Made by a program: the position numbers and the translations under genes. A model generated the notes under the pieces. That model was not told the DNA's origin and made no database searches. It saw only the letters and a program-made list of their open reading frames with translations. DNA of 43,729 nucleotides from Streptomyces sp. NWU339 (GTDB lineage Bacteria; Actinomycetota; Actinomycetes; Streptomycetales; Streptomycetaceae): the NCBI RefSeq assembly GCF_003143855.1, contig NZ_QFRK01000026.1:1-43729 (forward strand). The letters are read 5' to 3'. Shown one piece after another: positions 1-9,659 of this stretch (its first letter is position 1; every line of letters starts with the position of its first letter).

Positions 1-392
<392 letters not shown>

Positions 393-600
393 ATGCTTCC
401 GGGATGTCCCGGTGACACACACGGGAGCGGAACCGCCGGAGGAATGATCCGGCGGTTCACAGCGTCCTCGCTGTGTTTTCTTCAAAGGAACCTCGTCCCG
501 GCCGGACGGCCGGAGACGGGGTATCAACATATCTGGCGTTGACTTTTGGCACGCTGTTGAGTTCTCAAGGAACGGACGCTTCCTTCGTACTCACCCCTGC
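393..600 (-). other. rrn leader with conserved pre-16S element
   Basis: This non-coding leader lies between the rrn promoters and mature 16S. It contains, on the minus strand at about 520-580, the motif TTGAGAACTCAACAGCGTGC followed by AAAAGTCAACGCC. I recognise this as a conserved Streptomyces rRNA leader segment; its role in antitermination or processing is inferred. A hairpin-forming pair, GAACCGCCGGATCA and TCCGGCGGTTC, lies at about 434-458 and may form the pre-16S processing stem. Confidence 0.6.
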
Positions 601-639
601 GGGCTTTCCTCCGGGCGCTTCCCTTCGGTCTTGCGTTTC

Positions 640-760
640 CGACTCTATCAGATCTTTCCGATCCGATTTCCTCGGGCTTTCGCCTTCCGGGGCCGCGCTT
701 TCCGCGTTTCCCTTTCCGGCGGACCCGACTTTATCAGAAGTTTCGCGCCGGATTGACCGG
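640..760 (-). promoter_or_regulatory. additional rrn promoter -10-like elements
   Basis: Two similar minus-strand motifs, TCTGATAGAGTCGG (hexamer TAGAGT at 642-647) and TCTGATAAAGTCGG (hexamer TAAAGT at 728-733), lie 86 bp apart. This resembles the multiple tandem promoters of Streptomyces rrn operons. Neither has a good TTGACA at the expected distance, so these calls rest on the -10 similarity, the repetition and the position. Confidence 0.45.
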
Positions 761-877
761 CCGTAGCTTTCCGATTCATCGGGAGGGGCTTCGTCGAAAG
801 TTTTAAGTATCGAGAAGCAGTCAGATGCTCACCGTTGCCGCTGCGGGTCCAGGGACCCTGCTCCAGGCAACTGCTTG

Positions 878-906
878 AATCTACCTCCCCACACGGTCCG
901 TGTCAA
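878..906 (-). promoter_or_regulatory. rrn distal promoter, consensus -35/-10
   Basis: On the minus strand TTGACA (901-906) is followed by a 17-bp spacer and TAGATT (878-883). This is a near-consensus vegetative (HrdB-type) promoter directed towards the 16S gene. It lies about 490 bp upstream of mature 16S, as expected for the outermost rrn promoter in Streptomyces. It also lies just beyond the 3' end of the neighbouring membrane-protein gene. Confidence 0.75.
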
Positions 907-959
907 CGGCTCCTGCGGGGCGAAGAGGAGACTAGCAGCTCAGCCGACCGGTCCGCACA

Positions 960-1967
960 TCAGGCGGCTGTGGGCACGACCGCGCTGCGCTCGGCGGCCT
1001 CCAGGTCACCGGTCTCTCCGGCCCGCGCCGCACGTCCGCCCACGACATAGACGTAGACGAGGAAGAGCAGCTCCGCGACGACGCCGATGCTGATGCGGGC
1101 CCAGGTGGGAAGGCCCGAGGGGGTCACGAAGCCTTCGATCGCGCCGGAGACGAAGAGGACCAGCGCGAGGCCTATCGCCATGGCCAGTGCTGCTCGGCCC
1201 TCCTCCGCAAGGGCCCTGCGTCGGGGCCGCGGGCCGGGGTCGACAAGGGTCCAGCCGAGGCGCAGACCGGTGCCGGCGGCGACGAAGACCGCGGTCAGTT
1301 CCAGGAGGCCGTGGGGCAGCACGAGTCCGAGGAAGGTGTCGAGTCGGCCGGCGGAGGCCATCAGGCCGAAGCCGATCCCCAGGTTGAGCATGTTCTGGAA
1401 GAGGATCCAGATCACCGGCAGGCCCAGGAAGACGCCCAGGATCAGGCAGAGGGCGGCGGCCCACGCGTTGTTCGTCCAGACCTGGGCGGCGAAGGAGGCC
1501 GCGGGGTTGCTGGAGTAGTACGTCTCGTACTGGCCGCCGGGGCGGGTGAGCTCGCGCAGTTCGCTGGGAGCGGCGATGGACGCCTGGACCTCGGGGTGGG
1601 TACCTATCCACCAGCCGAGGAGGGCCGCGACGGCGGTGGAGAGGAGTGCGGTGGGCACCCACCAGTGGCGCGCTCGGTAGACGGCAGCCGGAAAGCTGTG
1701 GGCGAGGAAGTGTGTGACGTCCCGCCAGGATGCGCGGCGGGCTCCTGTCACGGCGCCGCGCGCGCGTGCCACCAGCTGGCTGAGCCTGCCGGTGAGCTGC
1801 GGGTCGGGAGCCGCGGACTGGATCAGCGACAGGTGGGTGGCCGTGCGCTGGTAGAGCACGACGAGTTCGTCGGCCTCGGCGCCGGTCAGGCGGCGCTGGC
1901 GCCGGAGCAGGGTGTCGAGGCGGTCCCACTCCGCGCGGTGGGCGGAGACGAAGACGTCGAGGTCCAT
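960..1967 (-). CDS. Stage II sporulation protein M (SpoIIM/DUF95) family membrane protein
   Basis: A 335-residue integral membrane protein starting MDLDVFVSAHRAEWDRL. The N-terminal ~95 residues are soluble and helical. Several hydrophobic segments follow (near residues 105-125, 175-200, 215-240 and 270-320), including the family-typical stretch NNAWAAALCLILGVFLGLP and the LVLPHGLLEL motif. These features match the SpoIIM/DUF95 family, named after the Bacillus engulfment protein; in actinomycetes the function is unknown. The frame stays open upstream to 2069. I chose the ATG at 1967 because GAGGAG precedes it and the family alignment begins there. It is divergent from the RDD gene at 2156, an arrangement common in actinobacteria, so the two may act together in the membrane. 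Confidence 0.85.
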   Translation of the reverse strand: MDLDVFVSAHRAEWDRLDTLLRRQRRLTGAEADELVVLYQRTATHLSLIQSAAPDPQLTGRLSQLVARARGAVTGARRASWRDVTHFLAHSFPAAVYRARHWWVPTALLSTAVAALLGWWIGTHPEVQASIAAPSELRELTRPGGQYETYYSSNPAASFAAQVWTNNAWAAALCLILGVFLGLPVIWILFQNMLNLGIGFGLMASAGRLDTFLGLVLPHGLLELTAVFVAAGTGLRLGWTLVDPGPRPRRRALAEEGRAALAMAIGLALVLFVSGAIEGFVTPSGLPTWARISIGVVAELLFLVYVYVVGGRAARAGETGDLEAAERSAVVPTAA

Positions 1968-2155
1968 CGGTGTGCCTGCTCCTCGGCTGTTCGTCGGCTC
2001 TGGGCCGAAGGCTCGTCGTCGGTCGTGCGGGTCGGCCTCATTGGTCGTACGGCATGAGTCGTACGACATGATCAGCTGGTCGTACCGCGGTGCGATGTGT
2101 CATCAGCTTGGCAGACTGGCGGTGTTCGGGGCAGGCAGGGGAAGGACGTGCGGAC

Positions 2156-3112
2156 ATGAGTGAGCTGGTGACGGGCGAGGCGGTGGCGCTGGAGTTGCGC
2201 CCCGCGAAGGTGCCCAGCAGGGCGCTGGCCGTGCTGCTCGACCTGGCTGCGGCCTTGACGGTGTACGTCGCGGCGACGATCGCACTGGTGGCCGCCACGG
2301 CCTCCCTGGACGAGGCGGCGCAGGCCGCGATCTTCATCGCGGTGTTCGTGTTGTTGCTGGTGGGCGGGCCGATCGCGGTCGAGACGCTCAGTCACGGGCG
2401 GTCGCTCGGGAAGATGGCGTGCGGGCTGCGGGTCGTACGGGACGACGGTGGGCCGATCCGCTTCCGGCACGCGCTGGTACGGGGCTTGATCGGTGTGATC
2501 GAGATCCTCATGACGATGGGCGTCATCGCGTGCATCGCCTCGCTGGTGTCGTCGCGGGGACGGCGGCTCGGGGATGTCTTCGCGGGGACCCTGGTCGTGC
2601 GGGAGAGGCTGCCGGTCGGGTCGATGGGGTTCGTACCGCCGCCTCCGCCCTGGCTGGCCGGTCGTTTCTCCGGGCTCGATCTGTCCGCGGTGCCCGACGG
2701 TCTGTGGCTCGCCGTCCGCCAGTACCTGACGCGGATGCGGCAGCTGGACCCGCAGGTGGGCCGGACGATGGCGGAGCGGTTGGCGGCGGACCTGGCGGAC
2801 CGGACCGGGGCGCCGGTGCCGCAGGGCGTACCGGCGGCGGCGTATCTGGCGGCGGTGGTGCAGGAGCGACAGGCCCGGGAGGCACGGCGTGCCTTCGGAC
2901 AGGCCGCGGCAGCGGGGGGCGGGCCGGTCGGCGCCGTCGGCCAAGCGGGTGCGTACGGGCCGACGGGTGTGTACGGGCCGCCCGCGCACCATGCGGCTCC
3001 GCCGTCCCCGTACCCGTCCGCTCCCGCCGCTCCCGCCGTGCCCCCCACACCTGCCACGCCCGCCACGCCGCCGGCCGAGGGCCCCTCGACCGGGTTCGTG
3101 CCACCGGCGTAG
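2156..3112 (+). CDS. RDD family membrane protein
   Basis: A 318-residue protein starting MSELVTGEAVALEL. The RDD domain (about residues 15-155) carries the family signatures: PSRALAVLLDL near the first membrane helix (R then D), a second helix IFIAVFVLLLVGGPI, the conserved GRSLGKMACGLRVV stretch, and RRLGDVFAGTLVV at the end. The remainder is soluble, with a Gly/Ala-rich segment and a proline/alanine-rich C-terminal tail from about residue 245. RDD proteins are membrane proteins of uncertain function, with some linked to ion transport. The start at 2156 has GGGGAAGGA upstream, and the in-frame extension to 2090 looks spurious. It is divergent from the SpoIIM-like gene. Confidence 0.87.
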   Translation: MSELVTGEAVALELRPAKVPSRALAVLLDLAAALTVYVAATIALVAATASLDEAAQAAIFIAVFVLLLVGGPIAVETLSHGRSLGKMACGLRVVRDDGGPIRFRHALVRGLIGVIEILMTMGVIACIASLVSSRGRRLGDVFAGTLVVRERLPVGSMGFVPPPPPWLAGRFSGLDLSAVPDGLWLAVRQYLTRMRQLDPQVGRTMAERLAADLADRTGAPVPQGVPAAAYLAAVVQERQAREARRAFGQAAAAGGGPVGAVGQAGAYGPTGVYGPPAHHAAPPSPYPSAPAAPAVPPTPATPATPPAEGPSTGFVPPA

Positions 3113-3144
3113 ACCGGTCGCGGGTCGGTCGCTCGCGTCTTCGG

Positions 3145-3759
3145 TCAGTCGAAGGACGAGGGCGGCGATTCGAGGTCCTCGAGTTCGATGCCGGGGGCCG
3201 CAAGGACCACGTCCCCGGCGAGGTGCACGGTGTGCTGCTCACCCGTGTCCAGGGCTGTGACCTGGTATTCGTCCACGATCAGGGGGTCGTTGTCAGTGGC
3301 GTGTGCTTCTCTTCTCACCAAGGCCCAGGACTGGTCCACGGTGCGCGGGGCGAGCACCGGATCGGTGAGGGCGACGAGGCGTACGCGGGTGGCTGACGCG
3401 GAGGGGGTGAGGCGCAGCAGACGAGCGGTGGCGACGAGGAATGCCGGGGACGAGCCGGTGAAGGCGTGGGCGCGCGCATTGCCTTCGGTGGCGTGGGTTC
3501 CGGTCGGGTCGGTACGGACCCAGGTGACGCCGTCGAGAGCGGCGCCGCGGACCTGCCAGCTCGCGGCGTGCAGTTCGAGTCGGATGGGGCGGCCGAGTTC
3601 GTCGAGGGCGAGGTCGACCGAGCCCAGGTGATCGCCGGAGGGGGCGGTGAGCTGGGAGACGTAGCGCCAGCCGGAGGGGCCGGGGGCGCACTGGAAGTGC
3701 TCTTCGGCGAGGGGGGTGTGATCGTGCGGATCGTGGAGCGAATAACGGCCGCGGGGCAT
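3145..3759 (-). CDS. Conserved actinobacterial hypothetical protein
   Basis: A 204-residue soluble protein starting MPRGRYSLHDPHDHTPL. It has no signal peptide or membrane segment. The composition is normal for a cytoplasmic protein (many Asp, Glu and His), and the pattern looks beta-rich, with alternating strands such as RLELHAASWQVRGAALDGVTW and EYQVTALDTGEQHTVHL. I do not recognise a catalytic motif and assign no function. Codon usage has a strong third-position G+C bias in this frame. It lies downstream of sahH in the same direction, but a strong hairpin (3807-3845) separates them, so it probably has its own promoter. I recall homologues at this place in other Streptomyces. Confidence 0.75.
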   Translation of the reverse strand: MPRGRYSLHDPHDHTPLAEEHFQCAPGPSGWRYVSQLTAPSGDHLGSVDLALDELGRPIRLELHAASWQVRGAALDGVTWVRTDPTGTHATEGNARAHAFTGSSPAFLVATARLLRLTPSASATRVRLVALTDPVLAPRTVDQSWALVRREAHATDNDPLIVDEYQVTALDTGEQHTVHLAGDVVLAAPGIELEDLESPPSSFD

Positions 3760-3806
3760 GGAGGTCCTGGATCTTGACGGGCTGGGCCGGTCACCGGCCG
3801 ACCCAT

Positions 3807-3845
3807 GGGACAGGCCCCCGACACGGGGGTGCGGGGGCCTGTCCC
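3807..3845. terminator. Strong hairpin terminator downstream of sahH
   Basis: A perfect 14-bp inverted repeat, GGGACAGGCCCCCG (3807-3820) and CGGGGGCCTGTCCC (3832-3845), with an 11-nt loop, lies 65 nt beyond the sahH stop. There is no U-tract, as is usual for Streptomyces terminators. Confidence 0.75.
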
Positions 3846-3910
3846 GGTTGGGTCAGCTGCCGGGGAGCGCGCCGGTGGACCGGTGTGCTCCCCACGGCGG
3901 GTGCGTGGGC

Positions 3911-5368
<1,458 letters not shown>

Positions 5369-5426
5369 GGAGAGCTGCTCCTCGGGGGTGTGGGTCGAGG
5401 TGGGTACGGCTGGTCTGCGCGGCGGC

Positions 5427-5457
5427 GGACACAGGGGTGCCCTGAGGAGGACACAGG
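5427..5457. repeat. Direct 9-bp repeat in the sahH 5' region
   Basis: GGACACAGG occurs at 5427-5435 and 5449-5457, spaced 22 bp (about two helical turns) and 60-90 bp upstream of the sahH start. It could be a regulator site, but that is inference. The rest of 5369-5654 shows no convincing promoter. The far end is rich in CCGAAC repeats (5598-5637). Confidence 0.3.
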
Positions 5458-5654
5458 CATGCCCGCGTGCGGCGCAGCGCAGTCCGTCGGAGGCCCTCTC
5501 TCCCTCGGCCGGTCCGCAGGGACCGCCCGACCGCCATCAGCAGCGACGTCTGGCTCCGTCCCAAGCTACACCGACGGGCCCGGTCATCCCCAGTGAGTCA
5601 CCGAACACATCGGACCGAACGCCGAACGCCGAACACGGGCGGCCGGGGCCGGGA

Positions 5655-6629
5655 TCAGTGTTTCGTCCTGGCCGGGCCGCCGGGGGTGGCCTCGGCGTCG
5701 GCGCCCCTGGCGGATTCGGCCTCGCTGTAGATGTCGGGCTCCAGGTAGATCACACGGGCGATCGGGACGGCTTCGCGGATGCGGGACTCGGCGGCGTCGA
5801 TGGCGGCGGCGACCTCCGCGGCCGTGTCGTCGTGCCGTACGGCGATCTTCGCGGCGACCAGGAGTTCCTCGGGGCCGAGGTGGAGGGTGCGCATGTGGAT
5901 GACACGGGTGACGGTGTCGCCGTCGACGACGGCGGCCTCGATCTTCCGGGTCTCCTCGGCGCCCGCGGCCTCGCCGAGCAGCAGCGACTTCGTCTCGACG
6001 GCGAGGATCAGGGCGATCAGGACGAGCAGGACGCCGATGCAGAGGGTGCCGATGCCGTCCCAGACGCTGTCGCCGGTCAGCAGGGCGAGCCCGACACCGC
6101 CGAGGGCGAGGACGAGGCCGACGAGGGCGCCGAGGTCCTCCAGGAGGACGACCGGCAGTTCGGGTGCCTTGGCGTGGCGGACGAACTCCTTCCAGGAGCG
6201 CTTGCCGCGCAGGGCGTTGGACTCCTTGATGGCGGTGCGGAAGGAGAAGGCCTCGGCGATGATCGCGAAGACGAGGACGCCGACCGGCCAGTACCAGTGC
6301 TCGAGCTCGTGCGGGTTCTTGATCTTCTCGTAGCCCTCGTAGAGGGCGAACATGCCACCGAGCGAGAACAGCACGATGGAGACGAGGAAGGCGTAGATGT
6401 AGCGCTCGCGGCCGTAGCCGAAGGGGTGTTGCGGGGTGGCCTGCCGCTGCGCCCGCTTGCCGCCGACCAGCAGCAGGGCCTGGTTGCCGGAGTCGGCCAC
6501 GGAGTGCACCGATTCGGCGAGCATCGACGAGGAGCCGCTGAAGAGGAACGCCACGAACTTCGCTACCGCGATCGCGGCGTTGGCGGCGAGTGCCGCGACG
6601 ATCGCCTTGGTGCCGCCTGACGCGCTCAT
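5655..6629 (-). CDS. Cation diffusion facilitator (CDF) family transporter
   Basis: A 324-residue membrane protein starting MSASGGTKAIVAALAANAAIAV. The CDF fold is visible: TM1 (about 8-30); TM2 with the metal-site sequence ESVHSVADSGNQ (H42, D46); the QHPFGYGRERYIYAF loop and TM3; TM4; TM5 with LLEDLGALVGL, where an acidic Glu-Asp replaces the usual HxxxD; and TM6. A C-terminal cytoplasmic ferredoxin-like dimerisation domain (about 205-300) follows. This E-D variant is typical of the SLC30A9-like CDF subgroup. The expected role is export of Zn or a related divalent cation by proton antiport; the specific metal cannot be read from sequence. It lies 145 bp downstream of manA and may be the last gene of the manB-to-manA series. 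Confidence 0.9.
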   Translation of the reverse strand: MSASGGTKAIVAALAANAAIAVAKFVAFLFSGSSSMLAESVHSVADSGNQALLLVGGKRAQRQATPQHPFGYGRERYIYAFLVSIVLFSLGGMFALYEGYEKIKNPHELEHWYWPVGVLVFAIIAEAFSFRTAIKESNALRGKRSWKEFVRHAKAPELPVVLLEDLGALVGLVLALGGVGLALLTGDSVWDGIGTLCIGVLLVLIALILAVETKSLLLGEAAGAEETRKIEAAVVDGDTVTRVIHMRTLHLGPEELLVAAKIAVRHDDTAAEVAAAIDAAESRIREAVPIARVIYLEPDIYSEAESARGADAEATPGGPARTKH

Positions 6630-6774
6630 GTGTCCGCGTTGTCCCTTCGTACGCCGTTCACGGGCCCGGGCGGACGTCTTCGTACGCCGCCCGGGGCTCC
6701 GACTGCCCTTTGACGGGGGGACATTGTTGCAGTCCGATGGGGCGACGTCGTGTCAGAACATCGTCATCGGGCGG

Positions 6775-7926
6775 TCAGACGACGACAGTTGCCCTGAACA
6801 ATGTTCCGGTACCGGAGACTTCGGCCTTTTCGCCCGCCGGTACGAACACCGAGGCACCCGGGGACAGCTCGTGCTCACCGGCCCGCACCGAGCCGGCCGT
6901 GCAGAGCAGGATCTGCGGGGTGGCCAGCGTGAGGTCGTGGGTGGTGCCGCCCGCAGGGAGGACGTAGCGGGAGAGCCGGAACTCGTCGGTGGGGGTTTCG
7001 TAGAGTTCCTCGCCGTCCGGTGCGGCCTCCGGGCGCAGCACGCCGGGGTCGCGGGGCTCAAAGCGGACGATGCGCAGGAGTTCGGGGACGTCGACGTGCT
7101 TGGGGGTCAGCCCGCAGCGCAGGACGTTGTCGGAGTTGGCCATGATCTCGACGCCAAGGCCGTTCAGGTAGGCGTGCGGGACGCCGGCACCGAGGTAGAG
7201 GGCCTCGCCGGGCTGGAGCCGGACGTGGTTGAGGAGCATGGCGGCGATGACGCCGGGGTCGCCCGGGTAGTGGTGGGCGATCTCGGCGTACGGGGCGTGG
7301 TCGCCGCCGAGGCGTTCGCAGGCGGCGGCCGCTTCCGTGACGGTGTGGGCCATTTCGTCGCGGTCGGCGGTAAGGATCGCGGTGAGGACCTCGCGCAGGG
7401 CCGCGTCCTCGGGGCGGGCGCGCAGCAGGTCGACGTACGGCTTGAGGGAGTCCACGCCGAGGGCGTCGAGCAGTTCGGCGGCGTGCCGCGGGTCGCGGAA
7501 GCCGCACAGGCCGTCGAAGTCGGTGAGTGCGCAGACCAGTTCGGGCTTGTGGTTGGCGTCCTTGTAGTTGCGGTGCGGGGCGGTGACGGGGACACCGCGT
7601 CGCTCCTCGTCCGCGTAGCCCGCCTTCGCCTGCTCCAGGTCGGGGTGGACCTGGAGGGAGAGGGGCGCTCCGGCGGCGAGGAGTTTGAGGAGGAAGGGCA
7701 GGCGCGGGCCGAACTTCGCGACCGAGGCCGCGCCGAGTTCCCGCTCCGGGTCGGTGTCGATGACCTCGGCCAGCGTGCCCCGGTCGGTGCGCGAGGGCGC
7801 GCCGGGGTGGGCGCCCAGCCACATCTCCGCCTGCGGCTCGCCGGTCGGTTCGACGCCGAGCAGCTCGGCGATGGCGGTGGTGGAACCCCAGGCGTAGGGG
7901 CGGATGGTGTTGTCGAGGCGATCCAT
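6775..7926 (-). CDS. manA: Mannose-6-phosphate isomerase, class I
   Basis: A 383-residue zinc enzyme that interconverts fructose-6-phosphate and mannose-6-phosphate, the entry to GDP-mannose synthesis. The type I cupin-fold signatures are clear: YAWGS near the start (11-15); LSLQVHPD with the Gln and His zinc ligands (Q92, H94); the Glu ligand in HKPE (E129); the ligand His in GAGVPHAYL (H251); and SDNVLRCGLT (265-274). The length fits bacterial and yeast-type enzymes. The ATG at 7926 is preceded by AGAGAACC. It lies in a minus-strand series with the TobH-like SIS protein and manB, matching mannose metabolism. As I recall, the S. coelicolor counterpart is a characterised manA. Confidence 0.96.
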   Translation of the reverse strand: MDRLDNTIRPYAWGSTTAIAELLGVEPTGEPQAEMWLGAHPGAPSRTDRGTLAEVIDTDPERELGAASVAKFGPRLPFLLKLLAAGAPLSLQVHPDLEQAKAGYADEERRGVPVTAPHRNYKDANHKPELVCALTDFDGLCGFRDPRHAAELLDALGVDSLKPYVDLLRARPEDAALREVLTAILTADRDEMAHTVTEAAAACERLGGDHAPYAEIAHHYPGDPGVIAAMLLNHVRLQPGEALYLGAGVPHAYLNGLGVEIMANSDNVLRCGLTPKHVDVPELLRIVRFEPRDPGVLRPEAAPDGEELYETPTDEFRLSRYVLPAGGTTHDLTLATPQILLCTAGSVRAGEHELSPGASVFVPAGEKAEVSGTGTLFRATVVV

Positions 7927-8007
7927 CGGGTTCTCTCTGGGTCCTTCGGCAGGTTCTCGTACGGAGGGCGGGGCACCCGTGCCGGGCCGCCCGACACGGG
8001 TCGTCCA

Positions 8008-8069
8008 CGTCGGGGCTTGCGCGTCGGGGCTTGCCCGTCCGGACGTCCGCTTCTGGACGTCCGGGCGGG
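8008..8069. repeat. Tandem 14-bp repeat plus near-perfect 15-bp hairpin between the SIS gene and manA
   Basis: CGTCGGGGCTTGC occurs twice in tandem (8008-8020 and 8022-8034). It is followed by an inverted repeat, CCCGTCCGGACGTCC (8034-8048) and GGACGTCCGGGCGGG (8055-8069), with 14 of 15 positions pairing around loop GCTTCT. It may terminate or attenuate transcription from the SIS gene into manA. Confidence 0.5.
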
Positions 8070-8113
8070 CCGCCCGGGTCAGGCCGTCCCTGGTCGGGCC
8101 GCCCCGGGCATGA

Positions 8114-9250
8114 TCAGGCTCCCGAGGTGAGCGCCAGGTAAACGGCGGCGAAATCCGTGACGGCGATCAGTTCGGCGAGGGTCTCCAGTTCGCCGCCCTC
8201 CTCCGGTTCCAGTTCGCTGATCGGTGTGTCGTGGCTGAGGGCCAGTTCGCGGGCGGCCGGGGCGGCGGTGAGGCTGCCGATCGGACGGTCGCGGAGCAGT
8301 ACCACGCGCGTGTGCAGGGCGGGCAGCTCCTCCACCCGGTCGCGGAAGAAGTCGTCCGGGTTGGCGCGGGCGGCGAGCGGACCGGCCAGCAGGGCGCTGT
8401 GCACGCCGAGCGCCTCGGGGAGTTCGGCGACGACGGCGGGGTTGCCGGACAGTTCCGCGAGCGCGGCGGCGAAGCGGCGGCCCGCCGGGCCGGCCGAGGT
8501 GCCCTCGGTCCATACGACGGGGAGCGCGTCGGCGAGTTCGGCGGCCAGGTTCTTGGCGGGGTTGCTGTAGAGGGCGATGGCCGGGCCGCAGCGTTCGGCG
8601 ACGCGGTCGAGGCGGTCGGCGACCTTCTCCAGGGCGTCCGGCGGGGCGGTGAGCAGACCGGTGCGGTCCAGCAGCGCGAGCAGCGGGGTGAGCAGCGCCC
8701 ACAGGGCTCCGGGGGCGGAGGAGGCGAGCGGCTCCTCCTGCTCGTCCTGCTCGTAGGGCGCGGTCGCCATGGGGACGAACAGGCCGTGGGAGCCGTTGAC
8801 CGCGTCGGCGAGCGGGGTGCGGGCGGGGGCCACGGCGACGACGGTGCAGCCGCGCCGATAGGCCTGTTCGGAGAGCAGGGACAGGCCCGGTTCGGTGCCG
8901 TCCGGGGTGGCGATCAGGAGCAGGTCCACGGAGCCGGCCCAGCCGGGCAGCTCCCAGCGCAGCGCGCCCGCGGCGGGGGCCACGCCGGTGGGCGCGATCC
9001 GGGCGACGGGGCTGCCGGCGCCGGCGAGGGTGCCGAGGAGGTCGGCGGTCTGGGTGGCGGCAGCGCCGGGGCCCGCGATCAGGACGGCGCGGGGACGGCC
9101 GTCGGGCTTGAGGTCGTGGACGCCGGCCTCGGCGGCGTACCGGGCGGCGGTGCGGACTCGGGCGCCCGCTTCGGCGGCGCCGCGGAGCAGCCCGCGGTGG
9201 TCGGCCTCGGCGAGGCCCTCCGGTGAGTCGAGCAGCGATTCGTCGATCAT
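8114..9250 (-). CDS. SIS-domain sugar-phosphate isomerase-like protein (TobH-like)
   Basis: A 378-residue cytosolic protein starting MIDESLLDSPEGLAEADHRG. It shows two SIS-like (phosphosugar-binding) halves: RAVLIAGPGAAATQTADLLG, then GSVDLLLIATPDGTEPGLSLL (about 55-150), and a second half around GPAIALYSNPAKNLAAELADALPVVWTEG (about 225-255) running to the C terminus. It resembles the actinobacterial phosphoglucose/phosphomannose isomerase-like proteins encoded between manA and manB (TobH in tobramycin producers, and the mycobacterial protein beside manA and manB). The N-terminal half carries long Ala-rich stretches. Its context argues for a role in mannose-phosphate metabolism, but activity of this family is not well established. 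It lies 78 bp downstream of the Trm112-like gene. Confidence 0.8.
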   Translation of the reverse strand: MIDESLLDSPEGLAEADHRGLLRGAAEAGARVRTAARYAAEAGVHDLKPDGRPRAVLIAGPGAAATQTADLLGTLAGAGSPVARIAPTGVAPAAGALRWELPGWAGSVDLLLIATPDGTEPGLSLLSEQAYRRGCTVVAVAPARTPLADAVNGSHGLFVPMATAPYEQDEQEEPLASSAPGALWALLTPLLALLDRTGLLTAPPDALEKVADRLDRVAERCGPAIALYSNPAKNLAAELADALPVVWTEGTSAGPAGRRFAAALAELSGNPAVVAELPEALGVHSALLAGPLAARANPDDFFRDRVEELPALHTRVVLLRDRPIGSLTAAPAARELALSHDTPISELEPEEGGELETLAELIAVTDFAAVYLALTSGA

Positions 9251-9328
9251 GGGCGGCAGCCTTCGAACGGCGGGGCGTCGGTACGCGGGGCGGCGGGTCG
9301 CTGGTGCGCAGGGTCGCCGGGTCGTCGG

Positions 9329-9499
9329 TTACACGGGGCGGCGGGCCTCGTCGACGAGGAGGACGGGGATGCCGTCGCGGATCGGGTACGCCAGGCCGCA
9401 TTCCTGGCCGGTGCAGATCAGCTCACTGTCCTGCTCCTTGAGGGGGGAGTGGCAGGCCGGGCAGGCGAGGATCTCCAGGAGGCCGGTTTCCAGCGGCAT
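9329..9499 (-). CDS. Trm112-like zinc-ribbon protein
   Basis: A 56-residue protein starting MPLETGLLEILACPACHSPL. It carries the Trm112 (UPF0434) signature: ILACPACHSPL with a CxxC pair (C13, C16), a second pair in LICTGQECGLAYPI (C29, C34), and the conserved GIPVLLVDEAR ending. In other organisms Trm112 proteins are zinc-binding partners that activate methyltransferases; here the partner is unknown. The start has GAAGGG at a good distance (CGAAGGGAACCCCCATG). The gene lies between the phosphomannomutase and the SIS-domain gene, a placement conserved in actinobacteria. Confidence 0.88.
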   Translation of the reverse strand: MPLETGLLEILACPACHSPLKEQDSELICTGQECGLAYPIRDGIPVLLVDEARRPV

Positions 9500-9583
9500 G
9501 GGGGTTCCCTTCGGGGCGGGCGTATGCGGATGTGCCTGGTCAGGGTACCGCCGGTGGCGCCGGTGCGGGCGGACAGCGGCCGT

Positions 9584-9602
9584 CGGGCCGGCACCCGGCC
9601 CG
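9584..9602. terminator. Hairpin between manB and the Trm112-like gene
   Basis: CGGGCCGG (9584-9591) and CCGGCCCG (9595-9602) pair perfectly around a 3-nt loop, 58 nt beyond the manB stop codon. It could be a terminator or processing site; the short stem makes this moderate. Confidence 0.45.
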
Positions 9603-9659
9603 CCCGGACGCCCCGAGGACGCCGGGCGGCCACGCGCGCGGGACGGGTGCCGTGGGGCT

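Noticed and set aside
5369..5600. Possible S-adenosylhomocysteine riboswitch before sahH
   Set aside because: I looked for the conserved SAH-riboswitch core on the minus strand and could not align it; only a 9-bp direct repeat was found. A covariance search would settle it.
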